From NCBI GenBank assembly GCA_036435485.1, contig CM071598.1:103662501-103726500 (forward strand): a stretch of 64,000 nt of DNA, written 5' to 3'. Positions 36,132 through 46,839 of the stretch are shown one piece after another. The notes beneath the pieces were generated by a model that was not told the origin of the DNA, searched no databases, and worked only from the letters and a program-made list of their open reading frames with translations. The stretch comes from Saposhnikovia divaricata. Lineage: Eukaryota > Streptophyta > Magnoliopsida > Apiales > Apiaceae. Position 1 is the first letter of the stretch, and each line of letters begins with the position of its first letter. Position numbers and translations under genes: made by a program.

Positions 36132-37540
36132 TGTAGCATCCCAAAATCCGGGGTACAGATATGGGGCCACTAACTAACAACAATAATATACATCTCTGAA
36201 TATAAACAACATTTAATAATAAAAACCCCTTCACCAAGATCGCATACAGGTTATGGTATGAAACAACTATCAATTGCATTATTACAACCCAATCTCAGAA
36301 TAAAAGTATATTATACAAATTTATGAATGTACAAATTCTCTGTCTAACTAAATTTCCAACCTTAACAATTCCAAATCCATTCTTCGAAAAGTCCATCACT
36401 CGAACGTCTCCTCTCGCTGTCTATAGAGCTATACCATCTGACCACTATGTTCTTTGATCACCTCAAACAACTGGAGAAATAAACAGAAGCAAGAGTGAGC
36501 CAACAATGCTCAGCAAGTGTAAATAGTGATGACAATTTTGATAAACAATAGAGTTTCATCTCATTTTATGAAGTAATCAGTTACATCAACTTTTCAATTG
36601 CCACGAGGGCCAATAACTCACCATTCATAAAGTGCATCAAGAAGTAGAACTGACAAGAATTCTGATATCAAGATATTATTAAAACAGACTTTCAAGGAGT
36701 CAAGAATTAAACATCTCAATCGTAGAATATAGATTAGAATTGGAATTTTTATTTATTTTAAAAAAAAACATCAAGGTTAGGCTGCTGATCAGTCAACACT
36801 AACCCCGGACAAATGCACACAGCAATGTCCTAGGACAAACGTGCACAGCAATGTCCTTAATTGGATCCATGGCACACATTAGCCTTAACTTCCGACCATA
36901 ATAAGGTCCCACCCCGAAGGGTTTTACGCCCCAAGGGCCACATTTTAAAAAAAACATTTCCAATTCTAAATCATCCACACTAGGTGTCGGGACAATCGAC
37001 AACCTTTGATCTCCAAACAACTGGAAACTCACGTCCAGAATAATAATTCAAGATTAAGAGTTAATAAGAAACAACAACATCACTTAGTATCGACAAGTTC
37101 GATACACTACAAGGAGCAAACGAACCATCAAGATTTTTTAAAAGATATCGACAAGTTCGATACCAACTAGGGTGAGGAATATAAAGAATGACAATTCAAA
37201 TAAATACCAACAAGAAGAATATGAATAACTGGAATTATTAACGTTATCAACTTAACAAGAGAGAGATTTCACTTGAGCACATAAAAGATAAACATTTCAA
37301 TAAGATTTTCAATCATAAAAAAAATTCTAAATTAAAGCGAAGGTGTGGTTAACACTAGGCACATTGTAAAGTTTGAGTTTCCATAAACAGATAAAGTAGC
37401 TCAAACATTTGTTTGTAAAACGATTTCAATATGGAAAGGTTCAAAACATTTTGACAGAAAACATTTTTCTAAATAGAGTACTTTTGTGAAAATATGCTAG
37501 AATCAAGAGTTTCGCTAGCAGGCTTGCGTACGAGTTTAAA
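36132..37540 (-). mobile_element. LTR c of LARD-like element, truncated at 1.41 kb
   Basis: It starts TGTAGCATCCC and follows LTRs a and b until CGAGTTTAAA at 37540, where it changes abruptly to copia 1-like sequence (CTCTGAGAAACTCTG). About 3.1 kb of the LTR is missing. It lacks an 18 bp stretch present in a and b near 36530. No target duplication of the outer ends can be seen because this end is deleted. Confidence 0.88.
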
Positions 37541-37896
37541 CTCTGAGAAACTCTGATAATGTTCTTGTCTGAATGTTAACACCAATGAAGAAATTTGTAT
37601 GAAGCATGATTCTCAGTAATTAATCATGAATCCTTCTAAGTTATTTGTGATCTAATCTTAGATTGTGCAGAAAATTAACACAGCATGATAATGTTTCATA
37701 TTTATAGCATCTCTTAGTTTATTTATTCTAAACTCCGAGTCTGTAAATATTGTGTGCATTGCCTCTCATGAATATTTTCTGATGTTGATGAGCTCTAAAC
37801 TCTCTTAGTTATACACTGTTAAGTTAAATTCTGTTATTAGTCTACCCCCAAAGTAAATGTATATAGACTATTAGAACTCCTTTGAGATTATGTTGG
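37541..37896 (+). mobile_element. Copia 1, non-coding region downstream of pol (left part)
   Basis: The sequence has no ORF and is rich in the AAACTCTG word found all over copia 1. It resumes at 41959 on the other side of the solo LTR. The RT and RNase H expected between the integrase linker (15541) and this region are absent, so they were deleted together with most of LTR c. Confidence 0.6.
37892..37896. repeat. Target site duplication GTTGG, left copy
   Basis: GTTGG precedes the solo LTR and is repeated at 41954-41958 directly after it. Confidence 0.95.
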
Positions 37897-38634
37897 TGTA
37901 ACACCCCCAATTTCACACATTTAATTAATCACACTAATCCACTTATTTCAATTAACAGATAATTTTTTTTTAACAAATTTAATCCATATGAAATCATTTA
38001 ATAAAATAATTACATCATTTTAACTTTCAAACCACCAGCATCTTCTAGGCTATAGGGCTAGAAACGAGAATTAAATATTACCTTCTCACTATCCATCTAA
38101 TTACATCACCTTATATTACAACTTATACTAGTATAATCTTCTATGAGAAGTATACTAGCAACTAATATTATATATATAAAGTATTACTTACAATACTTCA
38201 ATATACAAACATACAAATTACTCCAGCTATAAAATTTCTGGATCAAATCATCTTCACAAGTCATGTTCCCTGCTTCTTCCAAGCTGTGCAGGTAAGCCTC
38301 ATCTGTCTACCTTCCTCTGAAAGGTTAATATTTAAAACAAGCAAGTATGAGCGAAAGAATTGCTCAGCAAGTATATATTCGTATAATTAAATGATTGCAA
38401 CAATGGCAGAACTGATATGTAAAATCCATTTCCATGATAACTAGAAAGAAGAACTCAAAGGTAATCAAAGTTCAATTAATATCAATGCAGTGACTAGAAT
38501 AGAATTGGACTATTATATAATTTTTTTATAAAACAATTAGGTTAGGCTGCTGATCAGTCACGCACTAACCCCGGACAAACGCACACAGCAATGTCCTTAA
38601 TGGATCCACGGCACACATTGGCCTTAATAATTCT

Positions 38635-38664
38635 GACCACGAATCTGGTCCGACCCTTACGGTC
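38635..38664 (-). other. Two short hairpins in the solo LTR
   Basis: GACCA/TGGTC (38635-38650, loop CGAATC) and GACC/GGTC (38652-38664) stand where LTRs a and d have their hairpin clusters. Confidence 0.65.
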
Positions 38665-39629
38665 CACATTTTAAAAAAACTAACAGTCCAATCCTATATC
38701 TAACGTCTCAGGTGTCGGAACAATCGACAACCTCTAAAAATCAGCAAATCTGGAAATTCACATTCCAGAATAATAACGTAACTAATAACAGCAAAAGAGT
38801 TCAACTCAAATCTGGTTTTGATAAAGAAGTACAAGTTTAGAAAAATTGCAATTATGAATTCAAATTTGATTCTCAAACATCATATATTTCCAAATACAAA
38901 TGCTCTGAACAATAGAGCATGCATAATAACTTGCCTCTGGTCCTTAGCATTATGCAGAAGAACGCAACGTATTCTCAGCATTCCGCCCAAGTAATTCCAT
39001 GGACTTTATATGATGCCCCGATCTTCCTATTTGATATACACCGCTTCAACCTGATCATGCTTTAACGACTGCAATAGTTACGCGTATGTGTCAGTCCAGC
39101 CTCGTATCTTGAGTAGTCCCGACTCAGAGTTACTACTAAATCACATAAAGAAAAACTATAGGCTTCTTCCCTATAGTTAACTATTCTAATACCACTTAAT
39201 GCACATAACACATTTATATCCATTTAATAGACTTAAACCAATTTAATATATAATTAATCCTCAAAGCATCATTGATCCTCAATACCATTTTTAATACTTA
39301 ACTTAGCACATAAATCCTCGAGACAACAATTAATCCTCAAATCAACCACTTAACACATATACACATAAACAGTTAACATCCACTTCATGCCTCTAGACCA
39401 CGGAAATTTAATAAATTAAATATAATTAATCGCAGGGGATTTTCAGAAAATTTCGGCATGAAGTATTCGTTTATCGGACTATGGGCACAGCCCCTCAAAC
39501 ACAATTCAACCCTGTTTTTGCAAAAAAAAAGCCGCCTCAACTTGCAGCAACATAAAAGTAAACAAGTAAGAAAAGTATCCGCCCTGACATGCGGCACATA
39601 GCACATAATGATTTATATTAACACTACTA

Positions 39630-39813
39630 TTTACGCTACACCAATGATCGTATTTCTCACGCATTTTAATGATACACGTGACAATCAATCATTGATGTTC
39701 GTAATCCCTAGGGAACAACCCCTAGCACTAACTATTACTTACGCTATATCGATGATCACACCACTCAAGTATATTAATTATACTCGTGATAGCAAATCAT
39801 GGATATTCGTAAG
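39630..39813. repeat. Paired 76 bp hairpin units with G-box (solo LTR)
   Basis: Units lie at 39630-39705 and 39738-39813, with G-box CACGTG at 39675-39680. The outer arms are TTTACG/CGTAAT in unit 1 and CTTACG/CGTAAG in unit 2. Spacing is again 108 bp. Confidence 0.9.
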
Positions 39814-40999
39814 CCCGAGGAACTAGTTGCAGAGAATTACACAAGTCGTTAAATATTGACATTTAAGACCCGTGATCTCATTACAACTCCTCGCAGATAA
39901 ACATATAAAGAAAAATGAATTTAACAATTAATCTTTGATAAATAACATTTTAAAACCATACAATCAACAATCTTAAATAAACTCTTAACATATTATATTT
40001 GACAATAATAACTAGCAAATCATACACTTAAATCAATGTTTACAATCAAATTCAAGTATTCGACTCGTACAATAACAAGTATGCATATATAACTTTCATT
40101 AGAACCAAATACAATGTCATTACCATTGACACACTTGAAACCTAAATGATCAGTTCTGTTTGCAACTCAATTTACTCCATCAAGACAAGCTTAACTTAAA
40201 AAGTACAGAACACAAAAGTTGAAGAAAATCTCGAGACCCTTTCCAGAATGATAAGGCTCGTTAAAAATGGATAAGTAATGCATTCTAAAATAATTAAATA
40301 GTGAGCTGTTAAAACAGAGTCAGAACAGGATTTTTCTAGTATTTCCAAGTTTAGAGTACTAAGATCACATAATTCGAAAATGGACTGTAAATAAGAATTG
40401 TAAATTTTGAAAAGAGCTTTTCAGAATGGTATGGCTCAGAAATTTGGGACATACGATCAATTTACTACGAATTTTCGAAAACAGAGTTTGAAATGACCGA
40501 TCAAATCTGGTCGAATTTTACAAGGCAGAAAACTCATATTTCGGTTTGAAATCTCAGAAAACTAAAAACACAAAACTTGTAGATATTTGAAATATCTTTC
40601 CAATGACTTAAGAACGAACATCATCTGATAAAAACTCAATTTTATACAAATTAAACAAGACAACAGCTCACCATCAAACTTACAATTCACAAAACCAAAA
40701 CCATCAAACCAAGTCAATTATCAAAAGTAATACAATCTGATTTTTTTGAAAAACTAAGAAGATTTGATATTTTAACAAACTTTCTTTTGCAAACACTTGA
40801 AAAATTAACTACAAGATAATCCCATAACTGTTACACAATTATAATCAATTATATCACAATTAACTTTAATTTAATTATAACAATTCACATAATTCGAAAC
40901 GAATTAACTACGAAAATTAATAATTACATCGAAAATTGAGATAAACAGCAAATATATATAAACAAGAGTTTATACCTTCCGAATTTCCAATTCCCGCGA

Positions 41000-41031
<32 letters not shown>
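41000..41031. repeat. (CT)n microsatellite in the solo LTR
   Basis: A short CT run at the same relative place as in the other LTRs, about 329 bp from the GGCCCA-type motif. A CA/TA/TG-rich stretch (41149-41205) lies between them. Confidence 0.93.
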
Positions 41032-41032
<1 letters not shown>

Positions 41033-41359
41033 CTGCTACAGTACACGCCACCAGCTGCTTCGCCTTCCTTGCCCACCTGCAACGTGACTCCAGCCACCAC
41101 CACCGCTGCGTGGTGGGGTCGACCCCCCCTCCTTCCTGCTGCGCAACCCACACACACTCTCACACACTCTCACACACATATATATATGTGTGTGTATGTA
41201 TATAAGCTCTAATTTCTCTTCCCCCAATCTGTTCTCTTTAATCTCTCTCAATTTCTCTCCAAATCTCTCTTCTCTTCTTCAATCTCTTCTCTTCTTTTTT
41301 TTTTCTTCCGGACTTCTCTCGAGAGTTCTCACTGCTGGACTGTTTTTCTTTTACCTAAA

Positions 41360-41372
41360 TGGGCTTGGCCCA
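41360..41372 (-). promoter_or_regulatory. GGCCCA-type palindromic motif of the solo LTR
   Basis: TGGGCTTGGCCCA on the plus strand is TGGGCCAAGCCCA on the minus strand, identical to the motif at 56521-56533 in LTR d. Confidence 0.55.
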
Positions 41373-41958
41373 TTACCATACATCTCTACTACTCTTCGTA
41401 CCGGCCCCATTTAATACTCTTAAACGACTCTTTAAAATCGAAATCAAATAAAATTTTCGGAAAATTAAACTTTTCATTTTTAAAATAAAGAACATAAAAT
41501 TACAAACACGCACATATTTTCAAAATATTTTTCGGATCAAAAATGAATTAAATATGAATTTTCAAAGTTTTGCTCCTTTAAATACAATAAAACTCTTAAA
41601 ATCATTTTAAAATACTTAATCTCCCAAATTAATCCACCCAAAAATTTTAAAAACTCAATAAATATATAAAGATAATTTTACAAAAGATTTCATGATTTTT
41701 AAATGCTCCGATGATTTTATAAAAATTTCCGAAGCTCAACAATGCATGATTTAAATACATTTAAATCCTCAAAATACAAATAAAAATACACGGGCTTACC
41801 CAACACCCGTAAACCATCATATAAACATGAAAACATAATAACATATATATTTGACCTCTCAAAATATCCACAATCTTTTTCCTCCTTAATAGGAAAATAA
41901 ATAAAATACTTAAATCATCAAAATAATAAATCCTGAAAGTTCGGATTATTACAGTTGG

Positions 41959-42683
41959 TGTCTAGGACGACCCAAGAACTTACTGGTATATAGTAAGGGC
42001 TAAAATTACTGTATATAAATCGTTTACTACAGAGTTTAGCATTCATCATACATTCAGTGTTTACTATGAGAGTTTGTGCATCCAGTGTTTACTGATTTAC
42101 TTTATGGATTTTATGAAAAATTAGATGCTATAAAATTTGAATTGGTAAACTCTGCTATACACACACATATATTCACACCTGTGCAGTTTTTGAAAGGATT
42201 ATGGTAATGCAGTTGGAAGATTGACAAACGCTGACGAATTTTGTCTAATACTCTAAGGTAATTTATTTCAGACAATTTACATACTTGGGGTAAAAAGAGT
42301 TTTTTTTTGAAAAATGAAATAAATTATTGCCAACTGTTAATGAGTGTTGGAGTGGTAAAGTGTGTTGGTAATGGGAGAGAAATTAGCAATAATTATTGCT
42401 ATAGTTACTGAACGTGCATATTTGTTCCATTATGTATGTGCCACGTGTCCCACTCACCCACTAATGTGTCCCACTTGCACATTAATTGAGTAATTGGTTG
42501 AGTGTATTAATGTTAAAACGATCGGGTTTTACTTTTTTATTACAACACTAATCATTTATACTTACACAGTTATTCTCTCTGCACATAACCCACTCACAGT
42601 TACTTGCTATCTCATTTGCACATTCTCACAAACACCTTTGCTACATATCTTTTTCACTCATATTTTCTTCTCAAATCGTTCTA
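41959..42683 (+). mobile_element. Copia 1, non-coding region before the extra ORF (right part)
   Basis: It continues from 37896. Words such as GTAAACTCTG and CAGAGTTTAG recur. The last 120 bp are CT-rich and look like a plant 5' leader, with a weak TATA-like TTTATAC near 42555, about 128 bp before the ATG at 42684. Confidence 0.6.
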
Positions 42684-45600
42684 ATGGCCACTAAAACTTT
42701 TACTGCCCAAGGATTATTGTTTGTTCCTAATAATTATGCAGCCCCATTGAACAATGAAAAAGTTCCAGAGGCGTTTCACTTGATTCAAAACTTTTTGAGA
42801 GATTCAGAGATTGGAACAGCTCTAGTCGAACCACAAATGCTTTCTGCCACGCAGATTGCTACTTTTTGGAATAACTCTGTGTATGACGATGGAGGAGAGA
42901 ATGGGAATCCATCAATTGTTTTCACTTATGAGGAGACAGAGTATGTGATTACTCCTGTAACTGTTAGAGATACTATGAGTTTCGACACTCACACTTCATA
43001 CACTGTTGCTGGTGAGAATCAATTAAAGGAGATGTTGCAGCAGCTGAGATTTTCTGGTTGACAAGCTTGGTAATGTAAAAAGGCCAGGGCTCAGGAAGGA
43101 ATGGAGTTTCTTCTTTGATTGCATCACAAGAGCTTTTGGCAAGAAAGTCACCAACAGGGATGCCATTCCTACTGGCAGTCTTCAAATCGGGTATTCTCTT
43201 CTCTATGGAAGTAATTTCAATTTTGGTAGACTTGTCTTAATGAATTTAGGTGATAGGTTGTCAGAGTCTAGTACTGTCTATTTTGCTAGATTTTGTCAAT
43301 TATTATTCACTGCTTGTGTTTCTGGTGTTGAAATTTCTGAGGATGACACCATATTAGCCTTTAAGGTTAATAAGAGGATATTCTCTGATCTAATTAACCA
43401 ACAAAGATGCTAACAAGGAGCAATTACCTGAATTGGTGTTGCCACTTGCAATTCAAAACTTTCTACACCAACCTCAAGAACCTCCACAGCCTAACCCTGA
43501 ACCTACAAACTCTGAACCTCAACAATCTATAAACACTGAACCCATTCAAGCACCTACACACACTACACCTCCAACTCTAAACACTGAAACACAAACCCAA
43601 CCTCAACCTTCACCTCAACCTGAACAACAACCATCTATTATCCAACCCAAACCAAAACATGGAGGTAGAAGAAAACACACAGCAGCAAATACACAACATC
43701 GATTAGCTAAAGCTAAAAGAGAATCTGTTCAAATTCCAAAGGAGTCTGTCAAGACTAAAATGGCTAGAAAGGAAAGGGCAAACAGACATTCATCACCTTC
43801 TGTTTTAGATGATTCTACTGAAGTGCCTCAGCTTAAAAGAAGAAGATTGATTCTTGATGATTCTGATGAAGAAATGAACATTGAAGCTCCAGAGGTGATT
43901 TCCAAGGAAATACCTACTGTTGAGATAAATACTGTAGAAAAAGCTGCTAATGTACAAATGGATGAGGATAACAGAGAAGGTTTTACTGCTATGGATGATT
44001 TTGTTGAAACATTCATACCATTCTTTGATAACATTAATGTTCCTCTCTCACCTGTTATTGTAAACTTTGAAGAAACTGGTGTAGCTGATCAGCCAACTGT
44101 AGTACTTGATGAAATAGTGGCATCACACACTGAGCTATTCTCTGATGCTCACCAGGTTCCTGAACAAGGTGAAGAGGTTGAACAAGTTGAAATTCTAAAG
44201 TTTGTTGAGGCTAGAGACACAACTTCAGAGATTGTTGCTGAAATAGCAGTGAATGTTACTGACACTGCAGAGATTGTTGCAGAGAATGTTGCAGTGCATA
44301 CTGATCAAGTTGAAGATGCAGCTGTTGATGTTGAAGATGAAGGTAGTGCAGAATCAAACTCTTCTCAGAGTATACCAGTTCAAACTGATGCTAAGCACAC
44401 ACTTTTTTCTAAACCTTCAGATCAACATGACATTGAAGCTGAGCACTTTGCCAAAAATTCAAGGGATTGGTATAAGTCAGACTGTATTTTTCCTATTGAA
44501 AGAGCAGCTAAATTTGTTCATCAATCTGCCACGAAGATCTCAAATCCTAATATTATCTCAAGTCCGCAAGAAACCATTGTTCAAGTCAAAACTCTGAATG
44601 AAAGATTTGATGAGTCTCAAAAATCAATTAATGAGCTAAGAGCTGATGTTGTTGCTAGAGACATGACTATGCAGAGGGATAATCAAACAAAGTTCAAGAC
44701 CATTTCCAAAGCACAAGAAACTCTATTTCAGAGACTGGGTCAAGTTGAATAGAATCAGACTATCTTGTCTGGAAAGATTGACTCCATTGCTAACTCCTTG
44801 GAACTGATTACTTCTATCTTGATTCCTGATGATGTCAAAAAGGGGGAGAGAGTTGCTAAGTCTAAGTGCAGGCAATCTCAAACTCTGACTAAGGAGGATG
44901 ATACTAAAGATGGAGGAGCAAAGGACAAAGGGAAGAAATTATTAAGATCTGATCAAAGTCTGAAATTTAGCAAGTCTTCTAAGTCAAAGTCTGTTGGAAT
45001 ATACACTGATACTCAGGGTACTTCAAACACCAAGAGTTTATTATTCACTGAAAATTCAATGACTGATGAGGAATTGGCTGCTAAGTTATTTCTTGAAGAA
45101 AATGAAGAAGGGGCTACTATTGAAGATATTAAAGCTGAAGAAAAGAACATATAAGAAGAACATCAGAAAGCTTTAAAGTCTGGAAAGTTTAAAAAGAAAG
45201 AAAAAGCTCCTAGGCCTGTTCTTAAAGGCATTGTGATTAAAGAAAATGTTGGTGCTGATCAAAGATCACAATTATCTAAGAAACCAACAGAAGCTGAAGC
45301 TAGATTGAAGCTAAAAGGCATTGCTAGAGAAGGAGAAGACTCAAAGAAGAAGAATACAACCTCTGTTTCTACACAAGTTGTGCAGAGACCTTTATCTACT
45401 CAGATGCAAATGGTTTTTGGAAAACCAACTCTTCATGATCCATCTCTGATGACTGGAGGTACTACTACAGATTTTCTGCATAGTAGAGCTTTAACAGGAA
45501 AACAAGGTCGAGATAAATCTGGATTGGGCTCTCATAAAGAAGTTAGAATGAACACTGGTCCTAGAGATCCTTCATCACTGGCTGTTCTAGGTCTTGGTGT

Positions 45601-46183
45601 TACTCAGGAGAGTTTAGACAGACTGGAATCAGTTCAGTTAATTCATCAAAGAAGTTTGGATAAAGACTTTCTATTGTATTTCATGGAAGATGGTACTGTA
45701 TACAAAATTGTTGAGTATGATCTTGATTTGAAGCTATGGGAGGAATTAGTATATGTTCTATATCTTTTCAAGGTGAAAAATCGAAGGACTCAACAAGCTG
45801 CAAATGTGCTAAGAAATAAAATGCTACATAATTTGGCAGTCAGAGGGATGAAATAAAAAAGTCAATATGTCCCAAAATACAGAGATTATCATGGGAATAT
45901 TGTTGAGATGAAGAAGGGTAGTGCTAAATTGAAGACAGACCTGGGTATAACATTTCTTGATTTTAACTCAGAGTCAGCTAAAGCACAGTTCATCATACTG
46001 GGGAATGAGATGAGGAGAAACAAAATCTATGATCTGAGGTCTGCTATTTATCAAACTGGTGAAGATGATCCTAAGCTAAAGGAGATGAAGGAGGTTATGC
46101 AGACAGAGCTTGAGAATGCTGAAAGAAGATTACTTATCGACTACCTTAGAACAACACCAGATGTTGAGGAGATTAAGGATTAA
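42684..46183 (+). pseudogene. Copia 1 extra ORF downstream of pol (env-like position)
   Basis: A single gene of about 1160 codons is broken by frameshifts near 43050 and 43398 and stops near 44750, 45152 and 45854. The remaining frames are collinear. The N-terminal region has FWNNSVYDDGG and, after the first frameshift, RKEWSFFFDCITRAFGKK and VYFARFCQLLFTACV. A Pro/Gln/Thr-rich stretch, a basic segment, an acidic region, a probable coiled coil (about 44560-44830) and a Lys-rich C-terminal part follow. Some Ty1/copia elements of the Sirevirus type carry an additional, env-like ORF here. I see no clear signal peptide or membrane segment, so 'env' is positional only. Similar proteins are annotated as hypothetical in plants as I recall. 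Function unknown. Confidence 0.75.
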
Positions 46184-46324
46184 AGCTCTGTAAGAATTTT
46201 CTTGTTTTCTATAGATTTTGTTAAGTAGAAGTTAAACTCTGTTTGTATATTAAACACTGAATTTATTTATTTGTTTTGACATCATCAATTATTGTTAAAC
46301 TTGTGCATTTTTGCTAATGAACAA

Positions 46325-46336
46325 GTTGGGGGAGAT
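46325..46336 (+). other. Polypurine tract of copia 1
   Basis: GTTGGGGGAGAT directly before TGTTAG, the start of the 3' LTR. Confidence 0.88.
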
Positions 46337-46839
46337 TGTTAGAAATAATTGATGTGAATATTAATCAGTGTTTAAGTGTTACAGTGATAAATCAGAGTTT
46401 AGCTGGAAGCAGTCAGAGTTTAGTTAAACGCTGACAGAGTTTGTTAAACTCTGTCTGGAGGCAGCGTCTACTAGTCAACAGTGTTTGAAGATTATTTAAG
46501 GAAGCAATATCTTTGAAGATTGAATAGCTGTCAAAAAGATTGAGTTGACTAAGGAGACGTGTAGCAATCGTAATTGATATCAATTGTATAGCTAATTTAT
46601 AGGAGTATCAATTATCGATTGTATAGCAGCTGTATATCTTATAAATGCAGTTAGGTTAACCCTAGAAGGGTATCGATTATTGTGAAACATTATTCATTGT
46701 AACCTAAGCAGCTCTCTGTGATATTTTATATCACTGAGAGAGGAGTTATTAATTCCAAACAGTTTTTAATTATTTAAACGCTTATTCTATTGTTAATCTC
46801 TCATACGATCTTGATTATAATTGCGTATTCGGCCTAACA
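46337..46839 (+). mobile_element. 3' LTR of copia 1, 503 bp
   Basis: It starts TGTTAG and ends CTAACA, perfect 6 bp inverted ends, right after the purine tract. A TATA box TATAAAT is at 46640-46646. The U3 part holds three copies of CAGAGTTT (46393, 46414, 46435), the last in a perfect 9 bp stem ACAGAGTTT/AAACTCTGT with a 3 nt loop. No 5' LTR of this element is in the window. It abuts copia 3 sequence directly. Confidence 0.88.

Larger units (their letters stand above)
37897..41953 (-). mobile_element. Solo LTR, 4.06 kb, with 5 bp target duplication
   Basis: It starts TGTAACACCCCCAATTTCAC and ends CGGATTATTACA, flanked by GTTGG on both sides. It has no interior, primer site or second LTR, so it arose by LTR-LTR recombination. 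It belongs to a related but distinct subfamily of the LARD-like LTRs: it shares the block with ATTTCGGCATGAAGTATTCG, the paired 76 bp hairpins (39630-39813), the short-hairpin cluster (38635-38664), the CT tract (41000-41031) and TGGGCTTGGCCCA (41360-41372). The order shows it is in minus orientation. Confidence 0.95.
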
